Notes under the pieces: model-generated | Told to the model about the DNA's origin: nothing | Database searches by the model: none | What the model saw: the letters and a program-made list of their open reading frames with translations, nothing else | Program-made: the position numbers and the translations under genes | Part shown: piece after piece, positions 41,139 through 47,340 of the stretch | How the letters are laid out: every line of letters begins with the position of its first letter | How positions within the stretch are numbered: position 1 is the stretch's first letter | Virus record (IMG/VR): IMGVR_UViG_3300013233_000361 | Coordinates: 1-49,281 of that record | Reading direction: 5' to 3' (one strand) | From: a virus | Length of the DNA: 49,281 nt

Positions 41139-41501
41139 ATGAGTACTCCGCTGGCGTGGTATGCGATTCTTGAGGGCGTCGACGGGGCGCGCTCTGGCCT
41201 GATCAAGGTCGAGCCAGGACCCGTGCGCGCATATGAGATCGAGGAGGTGTTTTCGGCGATGTTTGGGGCCGGCAGTCCGCTAGGCCCGAGCACGGACGAG
41301 CCAGCGCACTCCGAGCTGACATGCACGGAGGAAGCCGCAAAGTACAAGTCGCTGACTCTGCTCGGCGTCGAGGATATTCGGCAATGGGATCTTGTTGAGC
41401 TCAGGCAAAAAGTGGCACGTCAAGCCGACGACGCGGAGAAGGAGAAGGAGGAGGCCGAGCGAGCCGAGTATGAACGACTCAAGGCTAAGTTTGATGACTA
41501 G
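41139..41501 (+). CDS. Fibre-region hypothetical protein
   Basis: 120 aa from ATG 41139 (MSTPLAWYAILEGVDGA), with GAGGATGAG upstream; in-frame sequence before that overlaps the previous gene. A globular first part is followed by a charged C-terminal helix (VARQADDAEKEKEEAERAEYERL). It may be a fibre assembly chaperone. The last eight bases overlap the sulfotransferase start. Confidence 0.58.
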   Translation: MSTPLAWYAILEGVDGARSGLIKVEPGPVRAYEIEEVFSAMFGAGSPLGPSTDEPAHSELTCTEEAAKYKSLTLLGVEDIRQWDLVELRQKVARQADDAEKEKEEAERAEYERLKAKFDD

Positions 41502-42318
41502 TCAGTTCCACGTCATCGCCGGATTGCCACGCAGCGGGTCGACGCTTCTCTGCAATCTGCTCAACCAGAATCCCGGGTTCAGCGCATCCTCGACATCCGC
41601 GCTCGCTGGAACCCTCGCGGCCGTGGCGAATCACTGGACGGTTGCGCCGGAGGTCAAGAGCGATCTAGCAGACAGCCGCGTCGAGACCGAGTCCCGCATG
41701 GAAGAGGTCATGAAGGGCGTTGTCGACCGATGGTACGAGGGAGGATGGTACGATGCGCACGACCGCGAGCGCGTCCTATTCGACAAGGGGCGGATGTGGG
41801 TCGGGATGACCGACAGGCTTCACCAGCTCTATCCAGACGCGCGCGTGTTCGTGACCGTCCGGGATCCGCGCGATGTTCTCGCGTCGGTCTGGCGCCGGCA
41901 CCTCGTCAATCCGATCCTCGACGAGCACATGGGCACGACGCTACAGGCGAGGGCGGACGCGATGTTTTCCCCGGACGGTATCATCGGCGGGCCTCTCACC
42001 CATCTGGAGGACCTCATCCGGCGCAAATCGGAGGTCGTCGTACCGGTGGTGTTCGAGGACTTGGCGCGCGACCCCGAGCGTGTGTTGAGGCTCATCTATG
42101 CTGAGATCGGTCAGGACTACTGGGTCGGCCACCAGTTTGAGGATATCGAGTCCACGGCCACGGACCTCGACGCACTCTACCTGAACAAGTTCCCGCACGA
42201 TGGTTCTGGCAAGGTCGAGCCTCCCTCTGGTCACTGGTCAGACGTTATCCCGGAGCCGCTCGCCGCTCAGGTGGTAGCTCGCTACCCGGTCTACTGCGTA
42301 TTTTTCGGTTATGGGTGA
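41494..42318 (+). CDS. Sulfotransferase family protein
   Basis: 274 aa from ATG 41494 (MTSQFHVIAGLPRSGST). The PAPS-binding loop GLPRSGSTLL (residues 10-19) is the canonical 5'-phosphosulfate motif (P-R-S-G-[ST]-[ST]). VTVRDPRDVLAS (120-131) is the 3'-phosphate-binding motif. The C-terminal half fits the P-loop NTPase-like fold (VVPVVFEDLARDPERVLRLIYAEIG). It would transfer sulfate from PAPS to a sugar or protein. Next to the tail fibre it may modify host surface glycans or the fibre itself. Its codon style (GTC/GCC/ACC, little CTCGAG) differs from most of the genome, suggesting recent transfer with the fibre tip. Confidence 0.82.
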   Translation: MTSQFHVIAGLPRSGSTLLCNLLNQNPGFSASSTSALAGTLAAVANHWTVAPEVKSDLADSRVETESRMEEVMKGVVDRWYEGGWYDAHDRERVLFDKGRMWVGMTDRLHQLYPDARVFVTVRDPRDVLASVWRRHLVNPILDEHMGTTLQARADAMFSPDGIIGGPLTHLEDLIRRKSEVVVPVVFEDLARDPERVLRLIYAEIGQDYWVGHQFEDIESTATDLDALYLNKFPHDGSGKVEPPSGHWSDVIPEPLAAQVVARYPVYCVFFGYG

Positions 42319-42351
42319 AACTCGAGATTCAACAAGTTAGGCTTCACAACA

Positions 42352-42828
42352 ATGGGAACACCAACAGAACAGGCGGCGGCGACGATGGCCCAGGGCTTAG
42401 GCCCACAGCTCCTAACGGTATCAGACGGCTATGGCCTGCCGATTCTCTTCGCTTCGCTCCTCGTCTACATCTTGATGCGGCTTCTAGTGAAGCCGTTCCT
42501 CGTCGAATATCTGGCGAAGAAGGGGCTCGACAAGAAGCAACGCGAGGGCTGGCTTCTCCGCTCAACCCTTTTGCCTGGGCTCCTCGCCGCGGCGATCGTC
42601 GACTTCACTCCAATCGCTCGAGCGGTCGGCGTCGAGCTTCACTGGCTCGCAGCCGCTCCTATCGGCGCGATATTCTACGCGGCTGGCGGTGTCGCAATTC
42701 ATGAGCTCCTGAAGCGGATCGATCCGATTGGTATGATCGCCAAACGCTTGGGAGGGAAGACGGACGCGGAACACAAGCGCGAGGCAGAAGAGATCTACGC
42801 AGATAGAAAGAAAAAGCGGGAACTCTAG
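42352..42828 (+). CDS. Holin-like membrane protein
   Basis: 158 aa (MGTPTEQAAATMAQGLG). Predicted membrane helices are at about residues 27-48 (YGLPILFASLLVYILMRLLV), 72-95 (STLLPGLLAAAIVDF) and 100-120 (LHWLAAAPIGAIFYAAGGVAI). The C-terminus is strongly charged (KRLGGKTDAEHKREAEEIYADRKKKRE). Membrane topology with a basic cytoplasmic tail, and its place at the start of the lysis cluster, suggest a holin. Not proven by motif. Codon style returns to the genome norm here. Confidence 0.55.
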   Translation: MGTPTEQAAATMAQGLGPQLLTVSDGYGLPILFASLLVYILMRLLVKPFLVEYLAKKGLDKKQREGWLLRSTLLPGLLAAAIVDFTPIARAVGVELHWLAAAPIGAIFYAAGGVAIHELLKRIDPIGMIAKRLGGKTDAEHKREAEEIYADRKKKREL

Positions 42829-42849
42829 ATTGCAACCAAGAGGGTTATC

Positions 42850-43281
42850 ATGGTGAAGACGGAGTTCGAGGAAGTGCAGTTAGACGGAACCATTGTCGGA
42901 GGGATTGTCGGCGCCGCAGGCGCGATTGTAGCGGCCGTCGTGACGGCGTTCTTCGCGCTCCGGAAGACGGTCGTCGAGAAATATTTCGACGGGATCGGCG
43001 AGCGGGTAAAGCTCCTAGAGAACACGCTCGAGAAAGAGCGCGACGAGACACACGAATTCCGAGAGCAGATCCTCGAGATACGGAGAGCGCTCAACTCGAG
43101 TGAACTAGAGGTCGTCGAACTTCGCCGGCGGAATGATCTTCTCGAGATCGATCTCGCGGAGACACGGCTAGAGCGCGACGGCCTAAAGCTAGAGCGCGAC
43201 GAACTCGCCTCAAAGGTTCACAAGCTCGAGCTCAGGCTCGACGAGCTCGAGACACAGACGTCCGAGGTTTTGAGCTCGTGA
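42850..43281 (+). CDS. Membrane-anchored coiled-coil protein (spanin-like)
   Basis: 143 aa (MVKTEFEEVQLDGTIVG). One transmembrane helix (residues 14-36, IVGGIVGAAGAIVAAVVTAFFAL) is followed by about 95 residues of coiled coil (LLENTLEKERDETHEFREQILEIRR ... LERDELASKVHKLELRLDEL). A single N-terminal anchor with a long coiled coil is the build of inner-membrane spanins, or of a membrane scaffold. GTGA overlap with the next gene. Confidence 0.55.
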   Translation: MVKTEFEEVQLDGTIVGGIVGAAGAIVAAVVTAFFALRKTVVEKYFDGIGERVKLLENTLEKERDETHEFREQILEIRRALNSSELEVVELRRRNDLLEIDLAETRLERDGLKLERDELASKVHKLELRLDELETQTSEVLSS

Positions 43282-43655
43282 CGATCCTTGTCCTCGTCCT
43301 CGGCGCGCTCGCAGTTTGGGGGGCGTTCCGGATCTTTCGTCCGAAGATCGAGCGACGGCTCCGGACGGGCTTCGTCGTTGCGCTCTCTGCTCTCTCTGGC
43401 TTCGCGCTCGCTTTCGTGACCTTGGGGAAGTACAAACGGTCGAGGCCGGAGACGGGCTCTCAGGAGACCGTCGACGCGAAGGAGGTTCTCGAGGAGATCG
43501 AGGACCGCTTCGGGACATCAGACACTTTCGAGGAGCTCGAGAATGCAGCGGACGATCTATTTCCTACCCCTCCTAGTGGCGATTCTCTCGACGACGAGCT
43601 CGCCGACTTTCGCTCAGGATCTGCCGAGCTCGTCGGTGACGATTCCTCGATCTGA
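43278..43655 (+). CDS. Small membrane protein in lysis cluster
   Basis: 125 aa from GTG 43278 (MTILVLVLGALAVWGAF). Two hydrophobic segments (residues 2-18 and 32-50, FVVALSALSGFALAFVTLG) are followed by an acidic C-terminal tail (VLEEIEDRFGTSDTFEELENAADDL). Its final 113 bases overlap, in another frame, the next gene, whose product begins with a signal peptide. This Rz/Rz1-like arrangement suggests a lysis role. Family unknown. Confidence 0.55.
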   Translation: MTILVLVLGALAVWGAFRIFRPKIERRLRTGFVVALSALSGFALAFVTLGKYKRSRPETGSQETVDAKEVLEEIEDRFGTSDTFEELENAADDLFPTPPSGDSLDDELADFRSGSAELVGDDSSI

Positions 43656-44025
43656 CTGGGATCTTTGTCGACGCTACAAGGCTACGCTGATTCAGCGCAT
43701 CGAAGACGTGAAGCTCTGTACATCGGACGGGAAAAGGGTCCGCGACAAAAAGAATCAATGCGTCGGCGAACTCGCTGGAAAAACGTTTGAAGCCCGAAGA
43801 TGCGCGCTAGAACTTGAGCCGACAAAAGCGGCGCTAGTCCTAGCTAGAGACAAGATCAAGCGGCGAAAGCCCGCGACGTTTTGGGCGTCGGTCGGGACTC
43901 TCGCGGCCTCGCTTGCCTGGGCGAGCGTGGAGCTCTTTGCGGGCGAGCGGCCGGAGCTCGTCAAGATGGCCGTCCCGATTGCGACGGGTCTCGCCGGAGG
44001 CGTCCTACTCCTCTTCACTTGGTAG
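43543..44025 (+). CDS. Exported protein with signal peptide, possible outer spanin component
   Basis: 160 aa (MQRTIYFLPLLVAILST). Residues 1-24 form a signal peptide with a likely cleavage after TFA (SPTFAQD). The mature part has three to four Cys (WDLCRRYK, VKLCTSDG, QCVGEL, RRCALE). Two C-terminal hydrophobic stretches (FWASVGTLAASLAWASVELF and MAVPIATGLAGGVLLLF) could be membrane helices. There is no lipobox, so it is not a classical Rz1 lipoprotein. It starts inside the preceding gene and is the last rightward gene, converging on the leftward operon end with one base between. Confidence 0.55.
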   Translation: MQRTIYFLPLLVAILSTTSSPTFAQDLPSSSVTIPRSDWDLCRRYKATLIQRIEDVKLCTSDGKRVRDKKNQCVGELAGKTFEARRCALELEPTKAALVLARDKIKRRKPATFWASVGTLAASLAWASVELFAGERPELVKMAVPIATGLAGGVLLLFTW

Positions 44026-44026
44026 G

Positions 44027-44386
44027 CTAGGCCTTCCCCAGGCTCACAAGCCGCGCCATGGTATTAGCCTCGCTGGCGAACACGAGGGACGCGACGAAGA
44101 ACTCTAGGACCTTGTCGCTACTGCTTATGCCTAGCAGGTCTGAGAAGGCCTCGCGAGCATTCGCCGAGAAGGCTATGGCTGCGTCGCGGTATTCGTCGAC
44201 GCGCTCGGAGAAGTCTTCAAGAGTCTCCGGCGAGCTCGAGCTCCGTTTCTCGAAGATCCGTAGGAGCGGCTCGAAAGTCTCTGCGTGCATGGGGCAGCAT
44301 GAAACGTCGAGATCGAATATCTCAGAATGGATCCGAACGGTTTCTGAGATCTCGCAAAAGTAGCAAAGGGATCCTCCGAGATTCAC
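44027..44386 (-). CDS. Small Cys-containing protein, last gene of the leftward operon
   Basis: 119 aa (MNLGGSLCYFCEISETV), starting inside the stop of the LexA-like gene (ATGA). CYFC at residues 8-11 and a later CCPMH could form a C-x2-C...C-C/H metal site. The rest is helical (LLRIFEKRSSSSPETLEDFSERVDEYRD). No family is recognised. It converges with the last rightward gene, leaving no space for a separate terminator. Confidence 0.6.
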   Translation of the reverse strand: MNLGGSLCYFCEISETVRIHSEIFDLDVSCCPMHAETFEPLLRIFEKRSSSSPETLEDFSERVDEYRDAAIAFSANAREAFSDLLGISSSDKVLEFFVASLVFASEANTMARLVSLGKA

Positions 44387-44604
44387 GACACTACCTCTAG
44401 CGAGCGGGGGACGCAGCGGCCGTTGCGTCGCTCGCGTTTGACGACTCCGGCTTCCTCGAGCTTGTCGAGCTGATATTGCACGGCGCGAACGGCAACTCCG
44501 ATCCCTGTGGCGATCTCGTCATAGGTTGGCGGCTCGCCTACCTCGAAGACATATTCCGCGACGAAGTCGACGATCTCTTGTTGCGTGACGGTTAGGCGTT
44601 CCAT
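44383..44604 (-). CDS. LexA-type winged-helix DNA-binding protein (no peptidase domain)
   Basis: 73 aa (MERLTVTQQEIVDFVAEYV), with GAGAGG upstream. The whole protein matches the N-terminal LexA DNA-binding domain: LTxxQxEIVDFVAEY, E-x-G-x-PPTYDEIATGIGV (helix 2-3) and AVQYQLDKLEEAGVVKRERRNGRCV (recognition helix and wing). The C-terminal Ser-Lys self-cleaving domain is absent, so it cannot respond to RecA as LexA does. It might bind phage operators or host SOS boxes. ATGA-coupled to the following gene. Confidence 0.8.
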   Translation of the reverse strand: MERLTVTQQEIVDFVAEYVFEVGEPPTYDEIATGIGVAVRAVQYQLDKLEEAGVVKRERRNGRCVPRSLEVVS

Positions 44605-44679
44605 CGTTACCTCTCAAATGCTGGCGGCTCTTCGGTGAGCTCCGTGGCATCATGTTGACGCCTCGCCAGATCATATCGT

Positions 44680-45225
44680 TTAGCGGCCTGTGACCGCGCG
44701 TAATGCGTTGACGAGCTCGGAATCTAGACACGCTATAATTGCGGCTAACGCGTCGGTTGCATGGTTCTGCTTCGACTTCGTAGTTCCTCTCAGGAGCTCT
44801 TCGAGGTTCACGAAGCGTTCGCCCAGAGCGTCGGCTACTGTATCTTTCGATGCTGAGTTGTCTCCTGTGACGGCTGCTTTCAGGTCGTCTGGCGGAACTT
44901 GAATGAGCGGAATGTCGCCCGACATTGCCACGATAGAACCCCAGGCGAATCCGAGCGTTCGATGAGTATTGGTATTAGGGAAGCCCCACGATTGTCGCTC
45001 GCTACAAATGATCGTCGCTCGAGGCTCCCAGAACAATCGGGCGAGAACTGAATTGATCTCGCGCATTCTGCGGACCGAATCGTCTGCTTCGAATAGGCGC
45101 TTCTTTTTCGCGCTCTTCTTCGTCGTAATTACGCCTAGCTCGAGGAGACTCTCTTCATCTGCGGTGAGCTCGACTACGGCGAAGCCGAGATTCGAGAACC
45201 CAGGGTCTAGACCGACGGCGATCAT
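44680..45225 (-). CDS. RuvC-like Holliday junction resolvase
   Basis: 181 aa from ATG 45225 (MIAVGLDPGFSNLGFAV), overlapping the preceding stop (ATGA); the longer in-frame start is shadow. RNase H-fold RuvC signatures are the first acidic residue in GLDPG (D7), the second in IICSERQSWG, and the C-terminal KQNHATDALAAI with an H-x-x-D pair. The central helix region is GFAWGSIVAMSG. It would cut four-way junctions made during recombination or branched replication before packaging. It fits with the Sak4, Cas4-like and helicase genes of the same operon. Confidence 0.85.
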   Translation of the reverse strand: MIAVGLDPGFSNLGFAVVELTADEESLLELGVITTKKSAKKKRLFEADDSVRRMREINSVLARLFWEPRATIICSERQSWGFPNTNTHRTLGFAWGSIVAMSGDIPLIQVPPDDLKAAVTGDNSASKDTVADALGERFVNLEELLRGTTKSKQNHATDALAAIIACLDSELVNALRAVTGR

Positions 45226-45605
45226 AGGACAACATCCTCGAAACATATCCGGACGATCCGGCCGTAGCCGTGAGCGCCGGGAACAAAGCCGACGCGGTAG
45301 CGCCAACGGGTGATCGTCGAGCGGTCGACCTCAAGCTCACGGGCGAGCTCCGAGTAGCTCCCCAGGATCTCGGAGAGTTCCTCGAGAGCGGCGATCGAGC
45401 AATTGAGCGGGCGGACGTCGCGGTCTTCCTCGAGGTAGATCCGGAGAAGGGCGGTCCAACCCGACGAGGTAATCCCTTCGCGCTCCCACCGGCGGAACAG
45501 TCGAGCGCGCACTCCGAGCATTTCGGAGATCGCGATCTGCGTACACTGTCCGCGGAGCTCGCGGACTTCTTCGGCGGCCCAGGGGGAGAAGTCGAGGTCG
45601 AGCAT
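45222..45605 (-). CDS. HTH DNA-binding protein with two helix-turn-helix segments
   Basis: 127 aa from ATG 45605 (MLDLDFSPWAAEEVREL), two bases after the helicase stop. Two HTH-like stretches are visible: CTQIAISEMLGVRARLFRRWE (about residues 21-41) and YSELARELEVDRSTITRWR (about 83-101), the second followed by a basic wing (VGFVPGAHGYGRIVRI). It is probably a transcription regulator or DNA-binding accessory for replication. Encoded between helicase and resolvase. Confidence 0.68.
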   Translation of the reverse strand: MLDLDFSPWAAEEVRELRGQCTQIAISEMLGVRARLFRRWEREGITSSGWTALLRIYLEEDRDVRPLNCSIAALEELSEILGSYSELARELEVDRSTITRWRYRVGFVPGAHGYGRIVRICFEDVVL

Positions 45606-45607
45606 AC

Positions 45608-47089
45608 TCACGACGCGAGCTCGTCGGCGAGGGCGGGCCATTGCTTCGACTTGCGCAAGCCGACGAGGATCGAGATCAGGTCGGAGAGCGCGCCCTTGTT
45701 CAAGCGCTGCGCTTCGCGGACGCCGAAGGAGAGGATCTCGCGGTGCCGTTGCGGTAGTCCCCGGACGATCTTCGGGTCCGGTACGCGGTTTAGCTTCTTC
45801 GCGTAGCGGATCTGTTTGATTGTCGGATCCTCCTTCCGCATACGACGCGGCGCGACCTTTTGCTCGAGTACGCCGGCAACGTCGAGCGCGACGACGACTT
45901 GACGGAGGTACGCCTCGAGCGGCGTTAGACCGCGGATAACGCGCTCCTCGACCGTCTCGTCCGACTCGTCCTCGAATACCTCGAGGAGCTCGTCCGCGGC
46001 TTCCTCGAGGAGATCGACGTCCTCGAGCGCCTCGTCTACGGCGCCTCCGGAGAGGCAGGCTTCGTGCGTGAGCTTCAACGAGGCGAAGAGCTCAAGCGGA
46101 TCGAAGATCGTCGCGAAGGTCTTTCCCTCCGTTGCGCGGAGGACCCGGCCTACCTCCTGGGCGAACCGGACCTTCGACTTTGTGTTTCGACGGAGGAGGA
46201 GCCAGCGGAGCCACGGGAGATCGACGCCTTCCTGTAGCATCGAGACGTGAACGACGGCGTCGATCTCGCCCAGGCGAAGCCGCTCGAGCCGCTTCTCATT
46301 CTGGTCGCGAGTGTTCCCGGAGTGGATCGTCCGGACGTCGACGCCATAGTCGCGGGCGAGGCGGGCGAAGTTGTCCGCGTCGGCGATTGTGTTCGCGTTC
46401 ACGACGCCGGGACCGAGCTCACAAGCTCGAGCGAGCTCGGAGAGGCAAGCGAGACCGAACGACGCCTCCGCTCCGGTGTAGTGCTCTAGGCGCCACGGAA
46501 CGACGACGCCGTCCTCGAGCGCCTCCTTCACGCCGTATTCGAAGACGAGCCGATCCCAGCGTTCGAGCGCGCCGCTATCCTTCGCGAGATATGGCGTCGC
46601 TGTCAGTCCGATCCGGAGCTCCGGATCGAGGATCGTGAGCGCCTCGTCGACGGTCTCCGTCTCCGTGCGGTGAACCTCGTCGGCGATCCATAGCCCAACG
46701 CGCCTAGAAGCGACGGAGAGCTCTCGGAAGAACTTGGGAAGTGAGTCGAGGCAGACGACGACGATCGGCCGTAGCGGCTGTTTCTCGTCGGCGTAGTAGC
46801 GTCCCACGTAATATTTGCCAATTCGATCGCGGATTGTGTCGGAGAGCTGACGGACGAGAGCTTGTGTCGGAGCCGTGACGACGATCGACTCGCGCTCTTC
46901 GGGGACGGAGACGTAGCACAGCTCCGCGGCGAGGGCGGCCTTCCCGGCCCCCATGATAGCGCGGACGACGCCACGCTCGCCGGCCTCAAGGGAGGCGACG
47001 GCCTGAGGAAGCGCTCTAGCTTGCCATTCTCGCGGAGAAGAAAAGGGAAACGTATCACCGGTCCAAGCGTGGGGGAGGGAGAAGTTCAC
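45608..47089 (-). CDS. SF2 DEAD/DEVH helicase (UvsW/SSL2-like)
   Basis: 493 aa from GTG 47089 (MNFSLPHAWTGDTFPF), overlapping the upstream stop (GTGA). Motifs in order: Q-like PREWQARALPQA; motif I IMGAGKAA (K50, with Ala in place of the usual Thr/Ser); motif Ia VTAPTQALV; motif II IADEVH; motif III GLTATP; motif IV-V DVRTIHSGN and VVHVSMLQEGVDLP; motif VI FAQEVGRVLR. The C-terminal 150 residues are acidic then helical. It resembles branch-migration or recombination helicases of phages. Function with RuvC-like resolvase and Sak4 is inferred from the operon. Confidence 0.85.
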   Translation of the reverse strand: MNFSLPHAWTGDTFPFSSPREWQARALPQAVASLEAGERGVVRAIMGAGKAALAAELCYVSVPEERESIVVTAPTQALVRQLSDTIRDRIGKYYVGRYYADEKQPLRPIVVVCLDSLPKFFRELSVASRRVGLWIADEVHRTETETVDEALTILDPELRIGLTATPYLAKDSGALERWDRLVFEYGVKEALEDGVVVPWRLEHYTGAEASFGLACLSELARACELGPGVVNANTIADADNFARLARDYGVDVRTIHSGNTRDQNEKRLERLRLGEIDAVVHVSMLQEGVDLPWLRWLLLRRNTKSKVRFAQEVGRVLRATEGKTFATIFDPLELFASLKLTHEACLSGGAVDEALEDVDLLEEAADELLEVFEDESDETVEERVIRGLTPLEAYLRQVVVALDVAGVLEQKVAPRRMRKEDPTIKQIRYAKKLNRVPDPKIVRGLPQRHREILSFGVREAQRLNKGALSDLISILVGLRKSKQWPALADELAS

Positions 47090-47340
47090 GTCTCGAGCTC
47101 GACTTCTTCGGAGAAGATCATATCTGCGGCGCCATCGAATTCCCGCCGGACGTCGATCCCGATTCCGCATTTGTTACGGGGCTCGACGATCAGGATATCG
47201 CCGGACTGGAACCATACGCTGGGGGTCGAGTGCTCGAGTTCCTCCGGGTTGTAAGCCACGAAGATGAGACGGGCTCCGACTTCGAACTTCGCCGGATCCT
47301 CTTCTCCGCAAACGGTCGCGTTTGCTTGGATTATTCTCAA
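47086..47340 (-). CDS. Hypothetical small protein between nuclease and helicase
   Basis: 84 aa (MRIIQANATVCGEEDPA), ATGA-coupled to the nuclease gene and GTGA-coupled to the helicase. Beta-rich (ARLIFVAYNPEEL; SVWFQSGDILIVEP) with an acidic end (FSEEVELET). It may be a small OB- or SH3-like adaptor. No family is recognised. Confidence 0.62.
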   Translation of the reverse strand: MRIIQANATVCGEEDPAKFEVGARLIFVAYNPEELEHSTPSVWFQSGDILIVEPRNKCGIGIDVRREFDGAADMIFSEEVELET

